A DNA stretch of 5,413 nt from an uncultured Pseudomonadota bacterium (GCA_937983055.1 CALJLA010000173.1:1-5413), one strand, 5' to 3'; shown: positions 1 to 5,413, counted from the stretch's first letter. Notes: generated by a model from the sequence alone, not told the origin. Made by a program: numbers and translations.

Positions 1-1
1 G

Positions 2-499
2 GGCGCGTGGACCGATCCCGACGTCGTGGTGCTGCCGCCCGACGCCACCGTGGGCGAAGCGCTGGCGCGGGTGCGCGGCGGCGACGAAACGCAGGTCGAG
101 CAGGTGCTGGCGGTGGACCGCGAGCAGCGCCTGGTGGGCATGCTCGAACTGCATGAGCTGCTGCGCCTGCCGGAGGCAACGTCGCTCGGCGCGGTGATGC
201 GCAAGCCGTCCGCGGTGCTGACCGCCGCCGCCACCGTAACCGGGGCGGCCAACCAGCGCGGCTGGCAGCAGGCATCGGCGCTGCCGGTGATCGACCGCAA
301 CGGCCGCCTGATCGGCGTGCTGCGGCGCGCGGCGCTGGCGCGCGCGCTGGCGCGCTTCCGCCAGCAGGGCCAGACCGACGAAGACGCGACGCTGCCCGGC
401 ATTCTCGCGCGCGGCTACTGGGATGCGATCTCCGGGCTGGCCGAGGCCGGCGTGACGCTGTTGCCGCCGCCGCGACCGATCCGTCCGGAGGGCCAGTGA
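2..499 (+). CDS. MgtE-like soluble CBS-pair protein, 5' truncated by window edge
   Basis: The frame is open to the left edge; 165 residues are visible and the true start lies outside the window. The sequence begins with DPDVVVLPPDATVGEALAR, the typical opening of the first CBS domain in MgtE-type Mg2+ transporters. CBS1 covers about visible residues 5-60 and CBS2 about 65-115 (ending ALPVIDRNGRLIGVLRRAAL). A charged helix and a short tail ending in PPPRPIRPEGQ follow, then the stop. No transmembrane segment follows the CBS pair, unlike complete MgtE proteins. In MgtE the CBS pair forms the cytosolic Mg2+-sensing part that gates the pore. By inference this protein is a cytosolic regulatory partner or paralogue of the channel encoded next, with which it overlaps by 4 bases. 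An MgtE_N superhelical domain upstream is expected but not visible. A GTG at 26 is an internal codon, not a credible start, because homology to the CBS opening extends upstream of it. Confidence 0.8.
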   Translation, partial: GAWTDPDVVVLPPDATVGEALARVRGGDETQVEQVLAVDREQRLVGMLELHELLRLPEATSLGAVMRKPSAVLTAAATVTGAANQRGWQQASALPVIDRNGRLIGVLRRAALARALARFRQQGQTDEDATLPGILARGYWDAISGLAEAGVTLLPPPRPIRPEGQ

Positions 500-1806
500 C
501 CAGCGGCGCCCTGCCCGCGGTACTCGCGCTCAACCAGCGCTATCTGCTCGACTTTCCGCATGAGGCGGCGCGCCGGCTGGAGGGGCTGCCGCCGGACGAT
601 ATCGCCGAGCTGCTGTCGGCGCAGCCGCCGCACGCGGTGGTGCGCGCCTGGCAGTTTCTCGCGCCGGACATCGCCCAGATCGTGCTCGACCGGCTGCCGG
701 TCTCGCTCGCGCTGCACCTGCTGTCCGAATCGGAGCCGGCGGTCGCAGCGGCGGTGCTGGTGCGCTACGAGCCCGCCGATCGCGACGGCTGGCTGGTGCG
801 GCTGGATGCGCAGGTTGCGCAGGAGCTGCGCGAGCTGCTGAGCTATCCCGACGATTCCGCCGGCCGCCTGATGGACCCGATCGTGACGCCGGTGCGCGCC
901 GACCTGTCGGTGGCCGAGGCGCTGGCGCGGCTGCGGGCCATGAAGCGGCGCGGCATGCGCGAGCTGTTCGTGGTCGACGAAGGCGCGCGGCTGCTGGGCC
1001 GGGTCGAGATCCAGGACCTGGCGATGGCGGACGAAGGCCGCCCGCTGCGCGAGATTACCCAGCCGCTGCTCGCCGCGGCGCAGGACCTCGACCCGCGCGA
1101 GGACGTGGTGGCGCTGCTGCAGCGCCAGCCGATCACCGAACTGCCGGTGGTGAACCACGAAGGCCGCTTCGTGGGCGTCATCCGCCAGGCCGCGCTGATG
1201 TCGGCGATCGAACAGGAGACCAGCGTCGACATTCAGACCATGGTGGGCGCGAGCCGCGACGAGCGCGCGCTGTCCGATCCGCTGTTCGCGATCCGCAAGC
1301 GCCTGCCCTGGCTGCAGATCAACTTGCTGACCGCGTTTCTCGCCGCGGCGGTGGTCGGGCTGTTCGAGGGCACCATCGCGAAGTTCACCGCGCTGGCGGT
1401 GCTGCTGCCGGTGGTGGCCGGGCAGTCGGGTAACGCCGGCGCCCAGGCGCTGGCGGTCACCATGCGCGGGCTGGTGCTGCGCGAGATCAGCCTGCGCTCC
1501 TGGCCGCGCATGGTCTGGAAGGAGGCGAGCGTCGGCCTGGTGAACGGGCTGGCGATCGCCGCCACCACCGCGGTGGGCGTTTGGTTCTGGAGCGACTCGG
1601 TCGGCCTGGTCGCGGTGATCGCCTCGGCGATGGTGATCTCGATGGTGATCGCCGGCGTGGCCGGCGCGCTCACGCCGATCCTGCTGCGCCGCTTCGGCCA
1701 GGATCCGGCGCAGTCCTCTTCGATCGTGCTGACCACGGTCACCGATGTGGCCGGCTTCATGTCCTTTCTCGGCATCGCCACCGCGCTGTCCAGCCTGCTC
1801 GAATAG
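496..1806 (+). CDS. mgtE: Magnesium transporter MgtE
   Basis: This is a complete 436-residue inner-membrane Mg2+ channel of the MgtE family (known examples are about 450 residues and work as homodimers). An N-terminal helical MgtE_N domain covers about 5-117. The hallmark YPDDSAGRLM (117-126) leads into CBS1 (about 127-180) and CBS2 (about 187-240). A connecting helix (about 243-270) links to five predicted membrane segments near 273-291, 297-320, 344-365, 369-396 and 409-433. Conserved pore-region motifs are present: RLPWLQINLLTAF (269-281), PVVAGQSGNAGAQ (305-317) and TTVTDVAGF (413-421). D417 of the last motif matches the pore aspartate known to be essential in Thermus MgtE. The GTG start overlaps the previous stop (GTGA), and GGAGGG at 487-492 sits 3 bases upstream, indicating translational coupling to the CBS-pair gene. 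Family assignment is firm. In the family, high cytosolic Mg2+ closes the pore through the N/CBS domains; Co2+ or Ni2+ passage cannot be judged here. Confidence 0.96.
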   Translation: MTSGALPAVLALNQRYLLDFPHEAARRLEGLPPDDIAELLSAQPPHAVVRAWQFLAPDIAQIVLDRLPVSLALHLLSESEPAVAAAVLVRYEPADRDGWLVRLDAQVAQELRELLSYPDDSAGRLMDPIVTPVRADLSVAEALARLRAMKRRGMRELFVVDEGARLLGRVEIQDLAMADEGRPLREITQPLLAAAQDLDPREDVVALLQRQPITELPVVNHEGRFVGVIRQAALMSAIEQETSVDIQTMVGASRDERALSDPLFAIRKRLPWLQINLLTAFLAAAVVGLFEGTIAKFTALAVLLPVVAGQSGNAGAQALAVTMRGLVLREISLRSWPRMVWKEASVGLVNGLAIAATTAVGVWFWSDSVGLVAVIASAMVISMVIAGVAGALTPILLRRFGQDPAQSSSIVLTTVTDVAGFMSFLGIATALSSLLE

Positions 1807-1811
1807 CGCAG

Positions 1812-1832
1812 CGCCGCGGAAACTGCGCGGCG
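1812..1832 (+). repeat. GC-rich hairpin just after mgtE stop
   Basis: A perfect 7-bp inverted repeat, CGCCGCG (1812-1818) and CGCGGCG (1826-1832), is separated by a 7-base loop and lies 5 bases after the mgtE stop. A competing 6-bp stem, GCGCAG (1806-1811) with CTGCGC (1823-1828), uses part of the same bases, so the two cannot form together. No T tract follows, so this is not a canonical terminator by itself. It could protect the 3' end or contribute to termination together with the next hairpin. Confidence 0.4.
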
Positions 1833-1843
1833 ACGAAATACTC

Positions 1844-1872
1844 GAAAGCATTGCGGGGGCTGCCCCGCTTTC
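1844..1872 (+). terminator. Possible intrinsic terminator of the mgtE transcript
   Basis: GCGGGG (1853-1858) pairs with CCCCGC (1863-1868) around the tetraloop GCTG. The outer bases GAAAGC (1844-1849) and GCTTTC (1867-1872) are also an inverted repeat, giving an alternative longer but bulged stem. Only three T residues follow the stem, so termination may be weak and some transcription may continue into the gene at 1899. The position between mgtE and that gene's ribosome binding site supports a boundary role. Confidence 0.4.
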
Positions 1873-1898
1873 AACCTGGACATGCATGGGAGGCCCGG

Positions 1899-2318
1899 AT
1901 GAACCTCCAGAAACTTGCATTGGCGCTTTGTGCCGCGCTGCTGCCCGCCGGCGCGGCCGCTCAGACCCTGCTGCCGGCGCCGCAGACCGCCGGCGACGTC
2001 CGCTATCTCTCCGGCGGCGTCGGCAGCGACGAGCGGCGGGCGATGCGCGACATGGCAAAGGACTACAACCTGCGGGTAACGCTGGTCGCCGGCCCGCGCG
2101 GCGCCTACCTGAGCGGCGCCGCGCTGCGCATCGCGCGCGAGGACGGCAGCGTGGTGCTGGAAACGCAGGCCGAAGGCCCGTGGTTCTTCGCCCGGCTGCC
2201 CGACGGACGCTATCGGGTCAGCGTCACCCACGACGGCAGCGCGCAAACCCGCGCAATCGACCTGCGGCAACGTCCGGTCGAGATCCTGTTTCGCTGGGAA
2301 GGTCCGGTGGAAAACTGA
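1899..2318 (+). CDS. Small secreted protein with carboxypeptidase-regulatory-like beta-sandwich
   Basis: The product has 139 residues. The N terminus is a Sec signal peptide: basic MNLQK, a hydrophobic core to about residue 16, and a likely cleavage after A21 (AGAAA then QTLLPA). C11 lies inside the hydrophobic core without a lipobox, so a lipoprotein is unlikely. Residues about 58-133 form alternating beta strands, with GAALRIAREDGSVVLE, GPWFFARLPDGRYRVSV and a closing VEILFRW. This resembles carboxypeptidase-regulatory-like or transthyretin-like domains, which carry no catalytic residues. Location is therefore periplasmic or extracellular; the partner is unknown. The ATG is chosen because GGGAGG at 1888-1893 precedes it by 5 bases and the signal peptide begins there. 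The same frame is open from 1581, but the upstream part overlaps mgtE and reads as low-complexity shadow. It follows mgtE by 92 bases, so a functional link to Mg2+ uptake is not established. It converges on the amidase gene. Confidence 0.82.
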   Translation: MNLQKLALALCAALLPAGAAAQTLLPAPQTAGDVRYLSGGVGSDERRAMRDMAKDYNLRVTLVAGPRGAYLSGAALRIAREDGSVVLETQAEGPWFFARLPDGRYRVSVTHDGSAQTRAIDLRQRPVEILFRWEGPVEN

Positions 2319-2349
2319 ACGCCGGCGCGCCGCTTACAGCGGCGGCCGG
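2311..2349 (-). terminator. Hairpin terminator at the convergent gene ends
   Basis: In plus-strand coordinates, CCGGC (2322-2326) plus CGCCGC (2328-2333) pair with GCGGCG (2339-2344) plus GCCGG (2345-2349). This makes an 11-bp stem with a single bulged G at 2327 and the loop TTACA (2334-2338). On the minus strand the stem is followed by CGTTCAGTTTT, an imperfect T-rich tract ending at 2311, as expected for a terminator of the amidase transcript. The loop contains the amidase stop codon. For the plus-strand gene ending at 2318, the hairpin starts 3 bases after the stop but no T tract follows, so it is at best a weak terminator in that direction. Confidence 0.5.
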
Positions 2350-3740
2350 TGCTGCACCCACGGGCGCGCCTGCTCGAAGGCGCGCGAGGCCTGCAGCACA
2401 CGCAGGTCGCGATTGCGGGCGGCGACGATCTGCAGGCCGACCGGCAGGCGCTGGGCGGTAAAGCCGCAGGGGCAGGTTGCCGCCGGCAGCCAGGACAGGT
2501 TGAACGGGTAGCTGAAGCCGGCCCAGCGCAGCCAGTCCCACTCGTGCGCCTCCCAGTGCCCCGGCATCAGGCGCTCGGCCGGAAACGCCGCCACCGACAG
2601 CGCCGGCGTCACCAGCAGATCGTAGCGATCGAACAGGCTGCGTACCCGGTCGCAGAATGCGATGCGTTCCGCAAACGCCTTGCAGTAATCGGTGGCGCTG
2701 TAACGCTGGCCATGGCGGATGATCGCCACCAGGCCCGGGTCCATGCGGCTTTCCCACTGCGCGAGAAAGTCGCCGTACATGCCCGCGAGATGGCTCGCGA
2801 ACAGGCAGCGCTCCATTTCGGTGGGGTCGCCCCAGCCGGGGTCGACGGTTTCCACCCGGCAGCCGAGATCCTCGAACGCGCCAACCGCGTCGCGCACGGT
2901 CTGCGCAACCTCGCGGTCCACCTTGAGGTAGCCGAGATCGGGACTGTAGGCGACCTTCAGCCCGGCGACACCGTCGTCAAGCCGCGCCAGGTAGTCTTCC
3001 GGCGCGCAGTCGATGCTGGTCATATCGCGGTCGTCCGGGCCGGCCAGCGCCTGCAGCATCAGCGCCGCATCGGCCACGGTCCGGGTGATCGGCCCGACGT
3101 GCGAGATCAGTCCGTTCGGCGGCAGCGGCCAGAACGGCACGAGCCCGTGCGAAGGCTTCAGCCCGTCCACGCCGCAGAACGGCGCCGGAATGCGGATCGA
3201 GCCGGCACCGTCCGAGCCCTGATGAATCGGCCCGATGCCGGCGGCGGCGCACACCGCCGCGCCCGCGCTGGAGGCGCCGGCGTTGTAGCCCTGCTTCCAC
3301 GGATTGTGGGTAATGCCGGTCAGCGGGCTGCGGCTCACCCCGCTCCAGCCGAACTCAGAGACGGTGGTCTTGCCGATCGAGATTGCGCCGGCGGCGCGCA
3401 TGCGCTCGACGTGCACGTGATCGAGTTCCGGCACGCGGTCGCGAAACACGTGCGAGCCGGCCATGGTGCGCACGCCGCGGGTAAAGGCGAGATCCTTGAT
3501 GGTGGTGGGAATGCCGTGCAGGAGGCCCAGCGGCAGGCGCCGCGCCACCGCATCCTCGGCAACTCGGGCCGCGCGCTCGGCTTCGGCGAAGGTGCCGGTG
3601 CAGATGGCGTTCAGCCGCGGGTTCAGGCGCTGCGCGCGCTCGAGCACCGCGCTCATCAGTTCCACCGGCGACAGCGACCGCTCGCGGATCAGCCGCCGCA
3701 ACTCGGTCGCCGGCGTAAAGCACAGTTCTTCGCTGCTCAT
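2334..3740 (-). CDS. Amidase, amidase-signature (AS) family
   Basis: This 468-residue protein has the usual length and layout of amidase-signature hydrolases, which cleave amide bonds with a Ser-cisSer-Lys triad. By motif position the triad is K82 (in HGIPTTIKDL), cis-S157 (in NAGASSAGAA) and nucleophile S181 (in GSDGAGSIRIPAPFCG). The 24-residue spacing between the two serines matches that of known members such as FAAH. The C-terminal part has the expected YPFNLSWLPAATCPCG and RLPVGLQIVAARNRD segments. The usual GGSSGG reads GASSAG here. No signal peptide is seen, so it is probably cytoplasmic. Substrate cannot be told; gatA is unlikely because no gatB or gatC is adjacent and the C-terminal half resembles general amidases. 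The ATG at 3740 is preferred over a GTG at 3746 because GGAG (3748-3751) is 7 bases from the ATG but only 1 from the GTG. It lies 65 bases after the secreted-protein gene, probably in the same transcript. Confidence 0.93.
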   Translation of the reverse strand: MSSEELCFTPATELRRLIRERSLSPVELMSAVLERAQRLNPRLNAICTGTFAEAERAARVAEDAVARRLPLGLLHGIPTTIKDLAFTRGVRTMAGSHVFRDRVPELDHVHVERMRAAGAISIGKTTVSEFGWSGVSRSPLTGITHNPWKQGYNAGASSAGAAVCAAAGIGPIHQGSDGAGSIRIPAPFCGVDGLKPSHGLVPFWPLPPNGLISHVGPITRTVADAALMLQALAGPDDRDMTSIDCAPEDYLARLDDGVAGLKVAYSPDLGYLKVDREVAQTVRDAVGAFEDLGCRVETVDPGWGDPTEMERCLFASHLAGMYGDFLAQWESRMDPGLVAIIRHGQRYSATDYCKAFAERIAFCDRVRSLFDRYDLLVTPALSVAAFPAERLMPGHWEAHEWDWLRWAGFSYPFNLSWLPAATCPCGFTAQRLPVGLQIVAARNRDLRVLQASRAFEQARPWVQHRPPL

Positions 3741-3747
3741 GGGCACG

Positions 3748-3751
3748 CTCC
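3748..3751 (-). promoter_or_regulatory. Ribosome binding site that fixes the amidase start
   Basis: Minus-strand GGAG is spaced 7 bases from the ATG at 3740. The in-frame GTG two codons upstream would leave only 1 base, which rules it against. Confidence 0.65.
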
Positions 3752-3805
3752 AGGGCAGTGACGGCCAACGCGAAGCATAGCCCGATCCGGCGCGGGCGCC
3801 CGGCG

Positions 3806-4597
3806 CTAGTTGCCCATCGGCGTCGCGTCGCGCACCTGCGCCACGAACCGGTCGGCGAGCGCGGCGCGCGCGCGGATGCCGGCGCGCGCCTGGTCGGCCA
3901 CCTGCTCGAGGTGGGTGTGAATCACGTGCACACCCTGCATCACCATCATCTTCATGTACTTCACGCCGGGGTCGCGGCTGGCGAAGCGCATGGTGTCGGG
4001 ATATTCGGTCAGATCGTAGATCGGCTCGAAATGCTCCTGGATGCCCACCGTGGTCCGGTGCAGCTTGAGCATCTCCTCTTCCGAGCCCGGCACGCCGTAC
4101 TTCAGGCGGTCGGTGAAGGTGTAGTACTGCAGCGTCAGCTCACCGACGAACCATTCGATCACCCGGCGCTGCAGCGCGCCGCCTTCGGTGCGGAAATGCA
4201 CCGCGATCTCGTCGGCTTCCTCGGCGTTGAGGGTCTCGGTGGCAAGTTCCATCCAGGCGCGGTCGAGCCACGCCGGGTCGGCCACCTGCACCTCGATCAG
4301 CGCGTCGATGCCTTCGATCAGCGCGCGCTCGGCTTGCTGCCACTCCGGCGTGGTCAGGTTCCAGCGGCTGCGTGCCAGGCCGGCATCGCGACCCTTGCGA
4401 TACAGCAGGTCGCGCGCCTCGATCAGCGCCGCCTGCTTCACGTACACCCGGCCGATGTCGACCGACAGCGTGGTGTCGTGGGCGCGCACCACGCGCACGA
4501 TGGCGTCGCGCTTGAGCTTGTCCTCGTTTGAATCCTGCGCATGGGCAGGCGGCAACAAAACCGCCGCCAGCATGACGACGACCGACAGATGTCTCAA
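3806..4597 (-). CDS. Secreted mostly helical protein of unknown family, TTG start
   Basis: The product has 263 residues and I do not recognise its family. The N terminus is a signal peptide (MRHLSVVVMLAAVLLPPAHA, cleavage likely between A20 and Q21), so it acts in the periplasm or outside the cell. The mature part appears mostly alpha-helical, with acidic and basic helices at about 25-75 and 84-105. A stretch at about 120-160 (LNAEEADEIAVHFRTEGGAL) vaguely recalls DUF2059-type periplasmic proteins, but this is too weak to name. A Met/His-rich run lies at 215-229 (MKMMVMQGVHVIHTH), and there are no cysteines in the mature protein. The TTG start is chosen because AGGAG (4604-4608) sits 6 bases before it and the signal peptide starts exactly there. 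An ATG at 4696 would add 33 Pro/Arg/Ser-rich residues in front of the signal peptide. It lies between the DUF1622 gene (241-base gap) and the amidase gene (65-base gap). Confidence 0.75.
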   Translation of the reverse strand: MRHLSVVVMLAAVLLPPAHAQDSNEDKLKRDAIVRVVRAHDTTLSVDIGRVYVKQAALIEARDLLYRKGRDAGLARSRWNLTTPEWQQAERALIEGIDALIEVQVADPAWLDRAWMELATETLNAEEADEIAVHFRTEGGALQRRVIEWFVGELTLQYYTFTDRLKYGVPGSEEEMLKLHRTTVGIQEHFEPIYDLTEYPDTMRFASRDPGVKYMKMMVMQGVHVIHTHLEQVADQARAGIRARAALADRFVAQVRDATPMGN

Positions 4598-4838
4598 TGT
4601 ACTCTCCTGAACTGGCCCGCACGCTCCGGACTGCGGCGGAATGCGGTTCCCGGACCGCGGTGACGATGCTTCCCGTCGGGGCGGGCGCGCGGCCATCAGG
4701 AAATCTCTCCTCGGCGGCGCGCGCCATCATCTGCCTGCCGTCCCGGGCAGGCGCGCAAACCCGCGCTGTTTCGCCGGTTCGCCATCCCGATGCCCTCACG
4801 GGCGGGGACGCTCATTGTACCCGGCCGGGTCCGGCGGC
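4598..4838 (-). other. 241-base leader region between DUF1622 gene and secreted-protein gene
   Basis: No convincing gene lies here. It contains a perfect 12-bp palindrome ACCCGGCCGGGT (4819-4830) just after the DUF1622 stop. Next to it is a minus-strand TACAAT (4814-4819), a good -10-like hexamer without a recognisable -35 box. A perfect 7-bp hairpin GCCTGCC/GGCAGGC (4733-4739 with 4746-4752, 6-base loop) and a 10-bp palindrome GGCGCGCGCC (4716-4725) follow. If TACAAT is a promoter, the mRNA leader of the secreted-protein gene would be about 200 bases long and include the hairpin. No known riboswitch consensus was recognised. Confidence 0.35.
4604..4608 (-). promoter_or_regulatory. Ribosome binding site for the TTG start
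   Basis: Minus-strand AGGAG (part of CAGGAGAGTACA) is 6 bases upstream of the TTG at 4597. It decides the start of the secreted-protein gene against the longer ATG alternative at 4696, whose GGAG is about 10 bases from its ATG. Confidence 0.65.
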
Positions 4839-5198
4839 CTACAGCGTTTCGTCGTCGCGCGCCGGCTGCCAGGGCCAGCGGCCTTCCACCTCGAGGTGCA
4901 GGGTCAGGCTGAGGAAGGTACGGATCAGGATGATCATGGCCAGGGTGGCCACGGTCTCGAAACTTTGCGACACGACCACGGTGCGGATGATGTCGCCGGC
5001 GATGAGGAACTCCAGCCCGAGAATGATCGACCGGGCGAGATCCCGGCGCAGGTGCCGGTAGGCCAGATTGCCCGACAGCGTGCGCGCGTGCCTCGCGAAC
5101 GCGGCGCTCGAGGCGATCGACCCGCCGATGATCACCAGCACGCCGACCGACTCGAGGGCGTAGCCTGCGATGCCGATGACCGCTTTGAACTCGTCCAT
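4839..5198 (-). CDS. DUF1622 family small membrane protein
   Basis: The product has 119 residues. Three hydrophobic segments are seen at about 6-33, 56-78 and 82-103. The middle and last carry the DUF1622 pattern: RRDLARSIILGLEFLIAGDI followed by IRT (51-73), then IILIRTFLSLTL (89-100). It is an inner-membrane protein. The family's biochemical function is not known to me; the conserved charged residues E63 and D69 inside the second segment and R72 next to it are notable. The ATG at 5198 is chosen because GGAAG lies 7 bases upstream and the family's usual N terminus (a short helix then the first membrane segment) starts there. The frame is open further upstream to an ATG at 5381, but the added 61 residues are Pro/Ala/Arg-rich and cover the likely promoter. 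It is the first gene of the minus-strand cluster and is divergent from the gene starting at 5380. Confidence 0.88.
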   Translation of the reverse strand: MDEFKAVIGIAGYALESVGVLVIIGGSIASSAAFARHARTLSGNLAYRHLRRDLARSIILGLEFLIAGDIIRTVVVSQSFETVATLAMIILIRTFLSLTLHLEVEGRWPWQPARDDETL

Positions 5199-5229
5199 GG
5201 TGCTGCTTCCGGAGGAGGCCGTGGCGACT

Positions 5230-5258
5230 AACTTAGCCGCGAACCGGGGGGACGGCAA
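5230..5258 (-). promoter_or_regulatory. Candidate sigma-70-type promoter for the DUF1622 gene
   Basis: On the minus strand TTGCCG (5253-5258) is separated by exactly 17 bases from TAAGTT (5230-5235). The -35 box matches 4 of 6 consensus positions. The -10 box matches 3 of 6, including the most important first, second and last. This would place the start of transcription near 5223, about 25 bases before the ATG at 5198. It is a by-eye match in GC-rich DNA, where such a low-GC hexamer stands out. Confidence 0.4.
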
Positions 5259-5379
5259 CCGATGACTGATCGCGAGGCGGGCGCGAACCTGCAGCAGCCG
5301 CGCCTGTCCACCGCTGATGCGGCCGCCGAAGGCCGGCTGCGCGGGCCCGGCGGGTTCTGCCAATGTCATAGGAGGAAAC

Positions 5380-5413
5380 ATGCAAAAACGCTCGACGACC
5401 CCCGGTCCGCACG
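5380..5413 (+). CDS. Start of a plus-strand gene cut by the window edge
   Basis: An ATG at 5380 is preceded by a consensus AGGAGG (5370-5375) with a 4-base spacer. Only 11 codons are visible (MQKRSTTPGPH), a basic, flexible N terminus that is not enough to name the product. The strong ribosome binding site is the main evidence. The gene is divergent from the DUF1622 gene, with 181 bases between the starts. An alternative frame opening with ATG at 5262 also runs off the edge, but it has no good ribosome binding site and an unlikely composition. Confidence 0.6.
   Translation, partial: MQKRSTTPGPH

Noticed and set aside
1929..1931. Lipoprotein cysteine at residue 11 of the small secreted protein
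   Set aside because: The preceding residues LAL do not form a lipobox, and the position is too near the N terminus and inside the hydrophobic core.
415..2058. 547-codon open frame on the minus strand, antisense to mgtE
   Set aside because: Its translation is Arg/His/Gln/Gly-rich low complexity with no recognisable domain, and it overlaps the firm mgtE on the other strand. This is a usual artefact of GC-rich codon bias.
2349..3761. 470-codon open frame on the plus strand, antisense to the amidase
   Set aside because: It mirrors the amidase gene, whose catalytic motifs are intact; the antisense product is low complexity and has no domain.
3741..3805. Separate promoter for the amidase in the 65-base gap (minus-strand TATGCT at 3774-3779)
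   Set aside because: No -35-like hexamer is found at a suitable distance. Cotranscription with the upstream gene is simpler.
4598..4696. N-terminal extension of the secreted protein from an ATG at 4696
   Set aside because: It would place 33 Pro/Arg/Ser-rich residues before a complete signal peptide. The TTG at 4597 has a better spaced Shine-Dalgarno, although a GGAG does lie about 10 bases before the ATG.
4733..4752. Hairpin as intrinsic terminator of the DUF1622 transcript
   Set aside because: The 7-bp stem is perfect, but no T tract follows on either strand.
5221..5265. 14-codon plus-strand frame (GTG at 5221) behind GGAGGAGG, overlapping an ATG at 5262 by ATGA, whose frame runs to the window end
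   Set aside because: It looks like a leader peptide coupled to a gene, but the spacer to the GTG is only 2 bases. The 5262 frame has unlikely composition (Cys/His/Arg-rich near FCQCHRRKH) and competes with the much better ATG at 5380.
5199..5381. 61-residue N-terminal extension of the DUF1622 protein
   Set aside because: The added sequence is non-family, Pro/Ala/Arg-rich, and spans the best promoter candidate. The ATG at 5198 fits the family's length.

Overview
The window is a GC-rich (by eye roughly 70 %) stretch of a bacterial chromosome. High GC, third positions dominated by G and C, GTG and TTG starts, clear Shine-Dalgarno sequences and the protein families together suggest a proteobacterium, probably beta or gamma. 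This is an inference from style, not a marker gene. No mobile element, CRISPR array, tRNA or rRNA was seen, and no gene-free stretch exceeds 300 bases.

Left third, plus strand (1-2318). The window opens inside a gene for a soluble protein with a pair of CBS domains of the MgtE type. It overlaps by 4 bases (GTGA) a complete mgtE-type Mg2+ channel/transporter gene. The first gene has the sensor domains but no membrane part, so the pair looks like a magnesium uptake unit with an extra regulatory subunit. Two GC-rich inverted repeats follow mgtE. Then comes a small secreted protein with a predicted beta-sandwich (carboxypeptidase-regulatory-like) fold and its own good ribosome binding site.

Right two thirds, minus strand (2334-5198). 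Read in the direction of transcription, the genes are a small DUF1622-type membrane protein, a secreted helical protein of unknown family that starts at TTG, and an amidase-signature-family hydrolase. The last two are 65 bases apart and probably cotranscribed. The first two are separated by a 241-base gap that holds a perfect 7-bp hairpin and a possible -10 box, so the second gene may have its own promoter. The amidase converges on the small secreted protein. Their stop codons are 15 bases apart, and a long GC-rich hairpin lies across the amidase stop codon as a likely terminator.

Right edge (5199-5413). A divergent intergenic region holds a plausible sigma-70-type promoter for the DUF1622 gene. 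It ends in a consensus AGGAGG and the first 11 codons of a plus-strand gene cut off by the window.

Most of this is ordinary chromosomal content. The points most worth a second look are the membrane-less MgtE partner, the Met/His cluster in the secreted unknown protein, and the altered amidase signature.
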